From positions 7,130,001 to 7,194,000 of the forward strand of contig NZ_CP108002.1 in NCBI RefSeq assembly GCF_041435055.1: a stretch of 64,000 nt of DNA, read 5' to 3'. The notes under the pieces were generated by a model that was not told the origin of the DNA, searched no databases, and saw nothing but the letters and a program-made list of their open reading frames with translations. Of this stretch, positions 47,412 through 56,056 are shown in pieces. The stretch comes from Streptomyces sp. NBC_00341 (GTDB lineage Bacteria > Actinomycetota > Actinomycetes > Streptomycetales > Streptomycetaceae). Every line of letters begins with the position of its first letter. Position 1 is the stretch's first letter. The position numbers and the translations under genes are program-made.

Positions 47412-48332
47412 TCAGTTCTTGACGAGGAGACCGCGGCTGCGCAGCACCCACCGCTCCAGCGGGCTGAAGATGAGCAGGTCGATGGCGATGCCGACGATCA
47501 GGATGAGGAAGATGGCGAGGAAGACCATCGACATGCTGCTGGTCTCGCGGCCCTGCTCCAGCAGCTGTCCCAGGCCCACGCCCAGATCGGGCGAGGAGGC
47601 GATGATCTCCGCGGCCATCAGCGAGCGCCAGGAGAAGGCCCAGCCCTGCTTCAGACCGGCCAGATAGCCGGGCAGCGAGGCCGGCAGCACGATGTGCCAG
47701 GTGCCCCGGAGCCCGGTGGCGCCCAGCGTCTTGCCGGCCCGCAGGTGCAGCGGCGGGATCTGGTCGACACCGGCGACGAGCCCGTTGGCGATCGAGGGGA
47801 CGGCGCCCAGCAGGATCACCGCGTACATCATCGTGTCGTCCAGGCCCAGCCAGATGACCGCGGGCGGCACCCAGGCCACCGAGGGCAGTGACTGCAGACC
47901 CGAGAGCACCGGGCCGATCGCCGCGCGCACCAGCTTCACCCGGGAGACCAGCAGCCCGAGCGGGGTGCCGATGACGAGTGCGAGGAGGAAACCGAGCAGA
48001 CCGCGCGAGACGCTGGTCCAGATGTAGCCGAGCAGGGTGCCCTGGGCCCAGGCGTCGGACACCTCGGACCAGACCTGGGACGGCGAGGGCAGCTTGTAGT
48101 CGTCGGTGACCTTCGCCCAGATCAGGATCTGCCAGATGATGAGCACCAGTGCGACGGCCACCACCGGAGGCAGCACCTTCTGGGTCAGTACCTGGCGCAC
48201 CGGGGTCCGGCTGATCCGTACCGCGTCGAGCGCGTCGAGCCCCGCTTCGAGGCCTGCCATGTCCTGGGCGGCGTCCTTCGGGGCCCCGGCCCCGGCGGTG
48301 CCGCTCGCGGCGGTGGTCTCAGTGCTGGCCAT
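47412..48332 (-). CDS. ABC transporter permease, sulfonate/nitrate/taurine type
   Basis: 306 residues with six membrane helices after a 50-residue Ala-rich cytoplasmic start; first helix VLPPVVAVALVLIIWQIL (about 60-78). Coupling loop: LHLRAGKTLGATGLRGTWHI. Typical SsuC/TauC features: SQVWSEVSDAW and GLQSLPSVAWVPPAVIWLGL. ATG 48332 overlaps the end of the ATPase gene by 14 bases. Imports an organosulfur compound or sulfate-group donor judging by the cys genes upstream. Confidence 0.93.
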   Translation of the reverse strand: MASTETTAASGTAGAGAPKDAAQDMAGLEAGLDALDAVRISRTPVRQVLTQKVLPPVVAVALVLIIWQILIWAKVTDDYKLPSPSQVWSEVSDAWAQGTLLGYIWTSVSRGLLGFLLALVIGTPLGLLVSRVKLVRAAIGPVLSGLQSLPSVAWVPPAVIWLGLDDTMMYAVILLGAVPSIANGLVAGVDQIPPLHLRAGKTLGATGLRGTWHIVLPASLPGYLAGLKQGWAFSWRSLMAAEIIASSPDLGVGLGQLLEQGRETSSMSMVFLAIFLILIVGIAIDLLIFSPLERWVLRSRGLLVKN

Positions 48333-49110
48333 GTCGGCGGATCTCCCCACGCAGTTGTTCGGTGATCTCGACGGAGAGCTCCGCCACGGCGGTGTCCTCG
48401 ATGCGGCGCGGCTGCTCGATGTCGACCGTCCACTCCCGCGCGATCCGGCCCGGCCGCGAGGACAGCAGCACGACCCGCTCGGCGAGGCGGACCGCCTCGC
48501 GCACGTTGTGCGTGACGAAGAGGACCGAGACGTTCGTCTCGCGCCAGATCCGGGTCAGCTCGTCGTGCAGCACATCCCGGGTGATGGCGTCGAGCGCGGC
48601 GAACGGCTCGTCCATCAGCAGCAGTTGGCTGTCCTGGGCGAGCGCGCGGGCCATCGCCACCCGCTGCCGCATGCCGCCGGAGAGTTCGTGCACCCGCTTG
48701 CCGTACGCCCCGCCCAGGCGGACGAGTTCGAGCAGCCGCTCCGCCTCCGGGCGGCGGTCCGCCTTCGGTACGCCGCGCAGCCGCAGCGCCAGTTCGATGT
48801 TCTTGCCCGCGGTCAGCCACGGGAAGAGGGCGTGCTCCTGGAACATCAGGGCCGGCCGCCCGCCGGGGGTCTCGATGGACCCCGCGGTCGGACGGTCGAG
48901 TCCCGCCACCAGATTGAGCAGCGTCGACTTGCCGCACCCGGAGGCTCCCAGGAGGGTGACGAACTCGCCGGGGGCGACATCGAGCGTGATGTCGTCCAGG
49001 ACGAGCTGCTGCCCCTGCGGTCCGCCGAAGGACTTCGAGACGTGGTCGAGACGGGCGGCGTGCCCGACCGCCGTGCGGTCCTCGGCCGTGGTGAGCGTGG
49101 TCGTGGCCAT
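48319..49110 (-). CDS. ABC transporter ATP-binding protein, sulfonate/nitrate type
   Basis: 263 residues. Walker A LLGASGCGKSTLLNLVAG, Q loop LMFQEHALFPWLT, signature ELSGGMRQRVAMARAL, Walker B LLLMDEPFAALDAITR, H loop FVTHNVREAVRLAE. SsuB/TauB class. ATG 49110 has AGGAGGT 7 bases upstream; the GTG at 49119 overlaps that site and is rejected. Works with the downstream permease and the upstream binding lipoprotein. Confidence 0.94.
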   Translation of the reverse strand: MATTTLTTAEDRTAVGHAARLDHVSKSFGGPQGQQLVLDDITLDVAPGEFVTLLGASGCGKSTLLNLVAGLDRPTAGSIETPGGRPALMFQEHALFPWLTAGKNIELALRLRGVPKADRRPEAERLLELVRLGGAYGKRVHELSGGMRQRVAMARALAQDSQLLLMDEPFAALDAITRDVLHDELTRIWRETNVSVLFVTHNVREAVRLAERVVLLSSRPGRIAREWTVDIEQPRRIEDTAVAELSVEITEQLRGEIRRHGQH

Positions 49111-49150
49111 GGTCGTCACCTCCTGGGAGATCCTGGAACGGGTCGGGTGC

Positions 49151-50266
49151 TTACTTGACCGAGAGACCGGCGTCGGCGACCCCGGGCTTGCCCGTGGCCT
49201 TGAGGACCTTGTTCAGCGGCCTCAGGTCGTAGATGCCCTTCAGGTCCGGCTCGTCCAGCAGACCGGCCTTCACCGCGTGCTCGGCCTCGGCGTCGAGCGT
49301 GGCGGCCAGCGGGTCGTCGGTGAACTCGATGGACTTCCACGCCGGGTCGATGACGTCGGCCGGAAGCTCCTTGCCGGACAGCGTCTTGAGCGCGCTGTTG
49401 GCGGAAGCCTTCGCCTTGTCCGGGTTGGCGTTGATCCACGCGTTGGTGTTGACCGAACCGCGCAGCACCGCCTCCACGACGTCCGGGTGCTGGTCGAGGA
49501 ACTTCTGCGACACGATGATGTTCGTGATCACGAACTTGTCGTCCGGCCAGAGCTTCCGCTCGTCGAGGAGCACCTTCGCACCCTGCGCGACCAGCTTGGA
49601 CGCGGTCGGCTCCGGCGCCCACGCACCGTCGATGGAACCGGACTTGTAGGCGTCCGGGGTCACCTTGTTGTCGGTACGGACCACGGAGACGTCGCCCTTG
49701 CCGCTCTGGGCGTCGACCTTCCAGCCCTTCTCGGATATCCAGTTGAGCAGCGCCACGTCCTGGGTGTTGCCGAGCTGCGGGGTCGCGATCTTCTTGCCCT
49801 TGAGGTCGTCCAGGGTCTTGATCTTCTTCGGGTTGACGACCAGCTTCACCCCGCCGGAGGCCGAACCGCCGATGATGCGCAGGCTCTTGCCCTTGGACTT
49901 GGTGAAGCCGTTGATGGCGGGCGAGGGGCCGATGAAGCCGATGTCGATCGAGCCGGCGTTGAGCGCCTCTATCTCGGACGGGCCCGCGTTGAACGTCGAG
50001 GGCTTGACCTCGGTGGAGCCGAGCTCCTTGGCGATGATGCCTTCCTGGATGCCGACCAGGGCGGTGGCGTGCGTGAGGTTCGGGAAGTACCCGATCTTCA
50101 CGGTGTCCGCGGAGAGCTTCTTCCCGCCGGCGGAGACGTGTCCCTTCTTGGCGTCGTCGTCCTTCGAGTCGGAACCGTAGCCGCAGGCGGTGAGCGCCAC
50201 GGCGAGCAGCGGCAGGGCGGCGGCAGCGGCGATGCTGCGGCGCAGCGTGGTACGTGGGGCAGACAC
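49151..50266 (-). CDS. ABC transporter substrate-binding lipoprotein, aliphatic sulfonate type
   Basis: 371 residues. Signal peptide with lipobox LAVALTACGYG (Cys about residue 26), then an NMT1/SsuA-like fold: TVKIGYFPNLTHATALVGIQ, FNAGPSEIEALNAGSIDIGF, LDDLKGKKIATPQLGNTQDV, SGSIDGAWAPEPTASKLV. GTG 50266 with an AGAGGA site 8 bases upstream begins the signal peptide; the longer frame is a leader region. The ligand is inferred as a sulfonate or sulfate ester because the whole neighbourhood is sulfur assimilation. Confidence 0.93.
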   Translation of the reverse strand: MSAPRTTLRRSIAAAAALPLLAVALTACGYGSDSKDDDAKKGHVSAGGKKLSADTVKIGYFPNLTHATALVGIQEGIIAKELGSTEVKPSTFNAGPSEIEALNAGSIDIGFIGPSPAINGFTKSKGKSLRIIGGSASGGVKLVVNPKKIKTLDDLKGKKIATPQLGNTQDVALLNWISEKGWKVDAQSGKGDVSVVRTDNKVTPDAYKSGSIDGAWAPEPTASKLVAQGAKVLLDERKLWPDDKFVITNIIVSQKFLDQHPDVVEAVLRGSVNTNAWINANPDKAKASANSALKTLSGKELPADVIDPAWKSIEFTDDPLAATLDAEAEHAVKAGLLDEPDLKGIYDLRPLNKVLKATGKPGVADAGLSVK

Positions 50267-50509
50267 GGGAGGGATTCCTCTCGGAGGCCCGGTGCTCACG
50301 CCCCCGCTAAGGCGGGTGACGCGGCCGGGCGGTCGGCAGGTCTTCGTCTGAACTGGCTTTGCGGGCGGTGCGGTTGGAGCTGCCGGGCGCGCAGGCAGTG
50401 CGCGTACGTCATCGCGCACATCGCGCAACCCCGCCCTGGCCGCTGCCGAGGGCGCCGCTGCCGACGCGGCCGCCCTCCTTCGCGAAGGTCGAGAAGATGT
50501 CCCTGCTCA
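50267..50509 (-). other. Leader region between cysN and the binding-protein gene, with two overlapping small ORFs
   Basis: 243 bases. One small frame (50409-50510, 33 codons, starts MSRDIFSTFAKEGG) begins with ATG overlapping the cysN stop (TGATG). A second (50296-50412, 38 codons, starts MTYAHCLRARQL, one Cys, one TTA) begins with an ATGA overlap on the first. A 5-bp hairpin with a TAAG loop (50303-50316) lies before the GTG of the lipoprotein gene. Chained overlaps suggest translation, but codon bias is not decisive and I recognise neither peptide. Confidence 0.3.
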
Positions 50510-51853
50510 TCAGAAGTCCCACTCCGCTTCGTCGTCCGCCGGGGCCGCCGCCCGCACCACGGCGGCGAACGAGGCGCCCGCCATGCCGGCCGACAGGGTG
50601 GTGCCGTCCGCCGGGTCGATCAGCAGGAACGAGCCGGTGCGGCGCGAGTCGGCGTACGCGTCGAGCGCGAGTGGTTCCGCGGTGCGTACGACGACCCGTC
50701 CGATGTCGTTGGCGACGAGCTGTCCGGGGGCAGGGTGCTGGGAGAGGTCGTCGAGGGTGAGGCGGGAGGGGATGTCCTTGACTATGGCCTTGACCGTGCG
50801 GGTGGTGTGCTTGATCAGCACCCGCTGGCCCACGGTGAGCGGCCGGTCCGCGACGTGGCAGACGGTCGCCTCGACGTCCTGGGTGACCGCGGGGGCGTCG
50901 TCCGACGGAGCGATCAGGTCGCCGCGTGAGACGTCGACGTCGTCGGTGAGGCGGATCGTCACCGACTGCGGGGCCCAGGCGGTGTCCACGCTGTTGCCGA
51001 GCAGGTCGATGCCGGCGATCGTCGAGGTACGGCCGGAGGGCAGTACGGTGACGGGCTCGCCGATCCGGAACGCCCCGGCGGCGATCTGACCGGCGTAGCC
51101 CCGGTAGTCGCGGTGCTCCGGCGTCTGCGGCCGGATCACGTACTGGACCGGGAAGCGGGCGTGGCAGGCGGTGAGGTCGTGGCTGACCGGGACCGTCTCC
51201 AGGTGTTCCAGGACGGTCGGGCCGCCGTACCAGTCCATGTGGGAGGACGGTTCCACGACGTTGTCGCCGGCCAGCGCGGAGATCGGGATCGCGGTGATCT
51301 CCGGGACGCCGAGCGAGGCCGCGTAGGCGGTGAACTCCTTGGCGATGGCAGCGAATACGGGCTCCGCGTAGTCGACCAGGTCCATCTTGTTCACGGCCAG
51401 GACCACGTGCGGGACGCGGAGCAGGGCGGCGACGGCGGCGTGCCGGCGGGTCTGCTCGACGACCCCGTTGCGGGCGTCGACCAGCACGACGGCCAGCTCT
51501 GCGGTGGAGGCGCCCGTGACCATGTTGCGGGTGTACTGCACGTGGCCGGGGGTGTCGGCGAGGATGAACCGGCGCCGGGGTGTGGCGAAGTAGCGGTAGG
51601 CGACATCGATGGTGATGCCCTGTTCGCGCTCCGCGCGCAGTCCGTCGGTCAGCAGTGCGAGGTCGGGTGCTTCCTGGCCGCGCTTGCGGGACGCGTCCTC
51701 GACCGCCTCCAGCTGGTCGGTGAGGACCGACTTGGAGTCGTGCAGCAGCCGTCCCACGAGGGTGGACTTGCCGTCGTCCACGGACCCGGCGGTGGCGAAC
51801 CGCAGCAGGGTGGTGGTCGACAGCTGCTCGGCCGGCTGGGTGGGTGTGGTCAT
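50510..51853 (-). CDS. cysN: Sulfate adenylyltransferase subunit 1 (GTPase)
   Basis: 447 residues. GTPase motifs: G1 TAGSVDDGKSTLVGRLL, G2 region REQGITIDVAYRYF, G3 LADTPGHVQYTRNM, G4 VLAVNKMDLVD; then EF-Tu-like beta-barrels. GTP hydrolysis drives APS synthesis from ATP and sulfate by CysD. It is not fused to CysC, which is a separate gene here. Start ATG 51853 is 1 base after the cysD stop. Confidence 0.96.
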   Translation of the reverse strand: MTTPTQPAEQLSTTTLLRFATAGSVDDGKSTLVGRLLHDSKSVLTDQLEAVEDASRKRGQEAPDLALLTDGLRAEREQGITIDVAYRYFATPRRRFILADTPGHVQYTRNMVTGASTAELAVVLVDARNGVVEQTRRHAAVAALLRVPHVVLAVNKMDLVDYAEPVFAAIAKEFTAYAASLGVPEITAIPISALAGDNVVEPSSHMDWYGGPTVLEHLETVPVSHDLTACHARFPVQYVIRPQTPEHRDYRGYAGQIAAGAFRIGEPVTVLPSGRTSTIAGIDLLGNSVDTAWAPQSVTIRLTDDVDVSRGDLIAPSDDAPAVTQDVEATVCHVADRPLTVGQRVLIKHTTRTVKAIVKDIPSRLTLDDLSQHPAPGQLVANDIGRVVVRTAEPLALDAYADSRRTGSFLLIDPADGTTLSAGMAGASFAAVVRAAAPADDEAEWDF

Positions 51854-51854
51854 G

Positions 51855-52790
51855 TTAGAAGTACCCCTCGCGCTTGCGGTCTTCCATCGCGGCCTCTGAC
51901 ATCTTGTCGTCGGCGCGGGTCGCGCCCCGCTCGGTGAGCCGGGAGGCGGCGATCTCGGTGATCACGGCGTCCAGGGTGGTGGCGTCGGAGTCGACGGCGC
52001 CGGTGCAGGACATGTCACCGACCGTGCGGTAGCGGACCTGGCGGGTCTCGGTCCGCTCGTGCTCCTTGGGGCCGCCCCAGTCGCCCGCGGTCAGCCACAT
52101 GCCGGAGCGGCTGAAGACCTCGCGCTCATGGGCGAAGTAGATCTGCGGGAGCTCGATGCCCTCGCGCTCGATGTACTGCCACACGTCCAGCTCGGTCCAG
52201 TTGGAGATCGGGAAGACCCGGACGTGCTCACCCGGGGCGTGCCGGCCGTTGTAGAGCTGCCACAGCTCGGGGCGCTGGCGGCGCGGGTCCCACTGGGAGA
52301 ACTCGTCGCGCAGCGAGAACACCCGCTCCTTCGCCCGCGCCTTCTCCTCGTCACGCCGCCCGCCGCCGAACACCGCGTCGAACCGGTGCTGCTGGATCGC
52401 CTCGGTCAACGGCACCGTCTGCAGCGGGTTGCGGGTGCCGTCGGGGCGCTCGCGGAGCTTCCCGGCGTCGATGTACTCCTGGACGGAGGCGACGTGCAGC
52501 CGCAGCCCGTGCTCGGCGACCGTGCGGTCGCGGTACTCCAGGACCTCGGGGAAGTTGTGCCCGGTGTCCACGTGCAGCAGCGTGAACGGCACCGGGGCGG
52601 GCGCGAAGGCCTTGAGCGCCAGGTGCAGCATCAGGATCGAGTCCTTGCCGCCGGAGAACAGGATCACCGGCCGCTCGAACTCCCCCGCCACCTCACGGAA
52701 GATGTGCACCGCCTCGGACTCCAGGGAGTCCAGGTGGCTGAGTGCGTACGGATTGGCGGTGCCTTCCGACACAGTCGCGACGGTCGTCAC
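51855..52790 (-). CDS. cysD: Sulfate adenylyltransferase subunit 2
   Basis: 311 residues, the ATP-sulfurylase catalytic subunit (PP-loop SGGKDS in PVILFSGGKDSILMLH; also LLHVDTGHNFPEVLEYRD, VFGGGRRDEEKARAKERVFS, FPISNWTELDVWQYIE). Together with CysN it makes APS. GTG 52790 overlaps the cysC stop by 4 bases (GTGA), with GAGAGGGG upstream. C terminus EDRKREGYF is the family signature end. Confidence 0.96.
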   Translation of the reverse strand: MTTVATVSEGTANPYALSHLDSLESEAVHIFREVAGEFERPVILFSGGKDSILMLHLALKAFAPAPVPFTLLHVDTGHNFPEVLEYRDRTVAEHGLRLHVASVQEYIDAGKLRERPDGTRNPLQTVPLTEAIQQHRFDAVFGGGRRDEEKARAKERVFSLRDEFSQWDPRRQRPELWQLYNGRHAPGEHVRVFPISNWTELDVWQYIEREGIELPQIYFAHEREVFSRSGMWLTAGDWGGPKEHERTETRQVRYRTVGDMSCTGAVDSDATTLDAVITEIAASRLTERGATRADDKMSEAAMEDRKREGYF

Positions 52791-53332
52791 GCTGCACCCC
52801 TCTCGCTCAGCAGCGCGTACAGCTCCGCCGCGGACTCCTGCACGGTCTGCCGGTGCGACTCGATCCGCAGGTCCGGCGACTCGGGGGCCTCGTAGGGGTC
52901 GTCCACCCCGGTCAGCCCGCTGATCTCGCCCGCCGCCTGCTTGGCGTAGAGCCCCTTCACATCGCGCACCGAGCACACCTCGACCGGTGTGGCGACGTGC
53001 ACCTCCAGATACGCGGTGCCCTCGGACCGGTGCCGCTTGCGGACCGCCTCCCGGCTGTCCGCGTACGGCGCGATGACGGGGACCAGCACCTTCACTCCGT
53101 TGGCCGCCAGCAGCCCGGCGACGAAGCCGATCCGAGCCACGTTGGTGTGCCGGTCCTCGCGGGAGAAGCCGAGGCCCGCGGAGAGGAACTCCCGGATCTC
53201 GTCGCCGTCGAGCACCTCCACCCGGTGGCCCTCGCCGCGCAGCCGCGCGGCGAGTTCGCGGGCGATGGTGGTCTTGCCCGCGCTCGGCAGACCGGTCAGC
53301 CAGATGGTGGCTCCCGTCTCCGTCACGCTCAT
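52787..53332 (-). CDS. cysC: Adenylyl-sulfate kinase
   Basis: 181 residues. P-loop WLTGLPSAGKTTIARELA, then LDGDEIREFLSAGLGFSRED and VIAPYADSREAVRKRH, and ASP-like GLYAKQAAGEISGLTGVDDPYE. It phosphorylates APS to PAPS. Start ATG 53332 has AGGAGA 5 bases upstream; ATG 53356, which overlaps the cysH stop (ATGA), would add 8 residues and is the alternative. The adjacent reductase looks APS-specific, so PAPS may feed sulfotransferases. Confidence 0.94.
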   Translation of the reverse strand: MSVTETGATIWLTGLPSAGKTTIARELAARLRGEGHRVEVLDGDEIREFLSAGLGFSREDRHTNVARIGFVAGLLAANGVKVLVPVIAPYADSREAVRKRHRSEGTAYLEVHVATPVEVCSVRDVKGLYAKQAAGEISGLTGVDDPYEAPESPDLRIESHRQTVQESAAELYALLSERGAA

Positions 53333-53355
53333 CGAAGTCTCCTGATCAGTCGTCA

Positions 53356-54072
53356 TCAGCCGTGCAGCCCGCACTCGGTCTTGCCGCTGCCGGCCCAGCG
53401 GCCGGCGCGGGCGTCCTCGCCCTCCAGCACCCGGCGGGTGCAGGGCGCGCAGCCCACGGAGGCGTAACCGTCCATCAGCAGCGGGTTGGTGAGCACCCCG
53501 TGCTCCGCGACGTACGCGTCGACGTCGTCCTGGGTCCAGCGGGCGATCGGTGAGACCTTGACCTTCTGCCGCTTCTCGTCCCAGCCGACCACCGGGGTGT
53601 TCGCCCGGCTGGGGGACTCGTCGCGGCGCAGCCCGGTCGCCCAGGCGGTGTACGAAGTCAGGCCCTCCTCAAGGGGCTTGACCTTGCGCAGCTTGCAGCA
53701 GAGGTCGGGGTCGCGGTCGTGCAGCTTCGGCCCGTACTCGGCGTCCTGCTCGGCGACGGTCTGCCGCGGGGTCAGGGTGATGACGTTGACGTCCATCACC
53801 GCCTCCACCGCGTCGCGGGTGCCGATCGTCTCGGGGAAGTGGTAGCCGGTGTCGAGGAAGACCACGTCCACGCCCGGCAGGGCCCGGGAGGCGAGGTGGG
53901 CGACGACCGCGTCCTCCATCGAGGAGGTGACGCAGAAACGCGGCCCGAAGACGCGGGTCGCCCAGCCGAGGATCTCCGCTGCGGAGGCGTCCTCCAGCTC
54001 GCGTCCGGCTTTCTCCGCCAGCTCCCTGAGCTCGTCCGACGTGAGCTTCTCGACTTGCAGCGTGTCCGTCAT
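53356..54072 (-). CDS. cysH: APS/PAPS reductase, iron-sulfur type
   Basis: 238 residues. PAPS-reductase fold with VTSSMEDAVVAHLAS and DVVFLDTGYHFPETIGTRD. Two cysteine pairs, CCKLRKVKPLEE and CAPCTRRVL, coordinate a [4Fe-4S] cluster, the mark of APS-using bacterial reductases; the C-terminal KTECGLH holds the catalytic Cys. Reduces activated sulfate to sulfite for the siroheme reductase upstream. ATG overlaps the zinc-ribbon gene by 4 bases. Confidence 0.95.
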   Translation of the reverse strand: MTDTLQVEKLTSDELRELAEKAGRELEDASAAEILGWATRVFGPRFCVTSSMEDAVVAHLASRALPGVDVVFLDTGYHFPETIGTRDAVEAVMDVNVITLTPRQTVAEQDAEYGPKLHDRDPDLCCKLRKVKPLEEGLTSYTAWATGLRRDESPSRANTPVVGWDEKRQKVKVSPIARWTQDDVDAYVAEHGVLTNPLLMDGYASVGCAPCTRRVLEGEDARAGRWAGSGKTECGLHG

Positions 54073-54248
54073 ATCCCGTCCCCTTCAACGTCGTTGCGCA
54101 CCAGTCCCCGGGTCAGCAGGCCCAGGAACTTCAGCTGGAACGCTCGGTTGCAGGAGGCGCATTCCCAGGCCCCGTGTCCCGTCTCGTGCGGGCGCAGGTC
54201 CTCGTCACCGCAGTAGGGGCAGTGGAACGGTGCGGCGCGCTCGCTCAT
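54069..54248 (-). CDS. Small zinc-ribbon protein of the sulfur operon
   Basis: 59 residues, beginning MSERAAPFHCPYCGDED and containing a second pair in WECASCNRAFQ: two CxxC knuckles 20 residues apart, so a rubredoxin- or zinc-ribbon-like metal site, then the basic FLGLLTRGLV. It is joined by ATGA overlaps both to the sulfite reductase gene upstream and to cysH downstream, so it is made in step with both. I recall a matching small gene (SCO6101) in the S. coelicolor operon. Function not known to me; a structural zinc or an electron or Fe-S delivery role are possible. Confidence 0.85.
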   Translation of the reverse strand: MSERAAPFHCPYCGDEDLRPHETGHGAWECASCNRAFQLKFLGLLTRGLVRNDVEGDGI

Positions 54249-55942
54249 GACAGCGACTCCGCACTGGCCCGCGCCGCCCAGGTCGCGAAGCGCTCGTCGC
54301 CCTCGCGCTCCTTCTGGAAGTTCCCGAGGACCCGCTCGACGTAGTCGGGCAGTTCGTCGGAAGTGACCTTCAGGCCACGGACCTTGCGGCCGAAGCCGGC
54401 CTCCAGGCCGAGCGCGCCGCCCAGGTGCACCTGGTAGCCCTCCACCTGGTTGCCCTCGCCGTCCAGCATGAGCTGGCCCTTGAGGCCGATGTCGGCGGTC
54501 TGGATGCGGGCGCAGGCGTTGGGGCAGCCGTTGATGTTGATGGTGAGCGGCTCGTCGAACTCCGGCATGCGGCGCTCCAGTTCGTCGATGAGCGAGGCGC
54601 CGCGCGCCTTGGTCTCGACGATCGCCAGCTTGCAGTACTCGATGCCGGTGCAGGCCATCGTGCCTCGGCGGAAGGGGGACGGCTTCACTTGGAAGCCGAG
54701 CTCTTCGAGGCCGGCCACCAGGGATTCGACCCGGTCCGGCTCCACGTCGAGGATCAGCATCTTCTGCTCGACGGTGGTGCGCAGCCGGTCGGAGCCGTGC
54801 GCGGCGGCCAGATCGGCGATCTTGGTGAGAGTGGGACCGTCGACCCGGCCGACCCGCGGTGCGAAGCCGACGTAGAGGCGGCCGTCCTGCTGCTCGTGGA
54901 CGCCCACGTGGTCGCGCCAGCGGCTGCTGGGCTGCTCGGGCGCGGGGCCGTCGAGCAGCGGCCGCTTGAGGTACTCGTCCTGAAGCACCTGGCGGAATTT
55001 GACGGGCCCCCAGTCGGCCATCAGGAACTTCAGCCGGGCGCGGGTGCGCAGCCGCCGGTACCCGTAGTCACGGAAGATCCCGACGACTCCCGCCCAGACG
55101 TCCGGGACCTCGGCCAGCGGCACCCAGGCGCCCAGGCGTTCGGCGAGCCGGGGGTTGGTCGAGAGGCCGCCGCCGACCCAGAGGTCGAAGCCGGGGCCGT
55201 GTTCGGGGTGGACGACGCCGACGAAGGCGATGTCGTTGATCTCGTGGACCACATCCTGCACGGGCGAGCCGGAGATCGCGGTCTTGAACTTGCGCGGCAG
55301 GTTCGAGAATTCCTTGCTGCCGATGTAGCGGTCGTGGATCTCGTCGACCGCCGGGGTCCCGTCGATGATCTCGTCGGCGGCGATCCCCGCCACCGGGGAG
55401 CCGATGATCACGCGCGGGCAGTCGCCGCAGGCCTCCGTCGTGGACAGGCCGACGGCCTCCAGCTTCTCCCAGATGGCGGGGACGTCCTCGATACGGATCC
55501 AGTGCAGCTGGATGTTCTGCCGGTCGGTGACATCGGCGGTGCCTCGCGCGTACTTCTCGGAGACCTCACCGATCGCCCGCAGCTGCGCCGCCGTCAGCCG
55601 GCCGCCGTCGATGCGGACCCGGAGCATGAAGTACCGGTCGTCCAGCTCCTCCGGTTCCAGGACCGCGGTCTTGCCGCCGTCGATCCCGGGCTTGCGCTGC
55701 GTGTACAGGCCCCACCAGCGCATGCGTCCGCGAAGGTCGTTCGGGTCGATCGAGTCGAACCCGCGCTTGGCGTAGATCGTCTCAATGCGCGTCCGCACGT
55801 TGAGACTGTCATCGTCCTTCTTGAACTGCTCATTGCCGTTGAGGGGGGTGTAGTGCCCCAGGGCCCACTGCCCTTCGCCGCGGTGGCGTCCCGCCTTGCG
55901 GCGAGGTGCGGCGGGCGCAGGCTGTTCCGGGGTAGCGGCCAT
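54245..55942 (-). CDS. Ferredoxin-type nitrite/sulfite reductase (siroheme sulfite reductase)
   Basis: 565 residues with two ferredoxin-like and two siroheme [4Fe-4S] half domains. Siroheme contacts: ADVTDRQNIQLHWIRIED. Cluster cysteines: TMACTGIEYCKLAIVETK and NINGCPNACARIQ. EACGDCPRVIIGSPV includes the residues of the family's Cys near the siroheme. Given its position with cysHCDN it reduces sulfite to sulfide (SirA-like) rather than nitrite. ATG 55942 has AAGGA 9 bases upstream. First structural gene of the operon, behind a leader peptide. Confidence 0.94.
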   Translation of the reverse strand: MAATPEQPAPAAPRRKAGRHRGEGQWALGHYTPLNGNEQFKKDDDSLNVRTRIETIYAKRGFDSIDPNDLRGRMRWWGLYTQRKPGIDGGKTAVLEPEELDDRYFMLRVRIDGGRLTAAQLRAIGEVSEKYARGTADVTDRQNIQLHWIRIEDVPAIWEKLEAVGLSTTEACGDCPRVIIGSPVAGIAADEIIDGTPAVDEIHDRYIGSKEFSNLPRKFKTAISGSPVQDVVHEINDIAFVGVVHPEHGPGFDLWVGGGLSTNPRLAERLGAWVPLAEVPDVWAGVVGIFRDYGYRRLRTRARLKFLMADWGPVKFRQVLQDEYLKRPLLDGPAPEQPSSRWRDHVGVHEQQDGRLYVGFAPRVGRVDGPTLTKIADLAAAHGSDRLRTTVEQKMLILDVEPDRVESLVAGLEELGFQVKPSPFRRGTMACTGIEYCKLAIVETKARGASLIDELERRMPEFDEPLTININGCPNACARIQTADIGLKGQLMLDGEGNQVEGYQVHLGGALGLEAGFGRKVRGLKVTSDELPDYVERVLGNFQKEREGDERFATWAARASAESLS

Positions 55943-56056
55943 GACGGTACGTCCTTCTGGACTGCGGGAGGGCGGCTCTGAACTGCACACTCGCGTCTGG
56001 GCGCGGCGGTGCGCAGGGTTTGCAGAGGAAAGGGATCGCGGCGGTGCTGGAGACTC
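55943..56056 (-). promoter_or_regulatory. Message leader between leader peptide and sulfite reductase
   Basis: 114 bases of transcribed leader between the leader-peptide stop and the reductase ATG. By eye I see GAGAGTCTC right after the peptide stop but no clear long terminator stem with a U tract. An attenuator is possible by analogy only. I found no SAM-IV-like aptamer. Confidence 0.3.
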
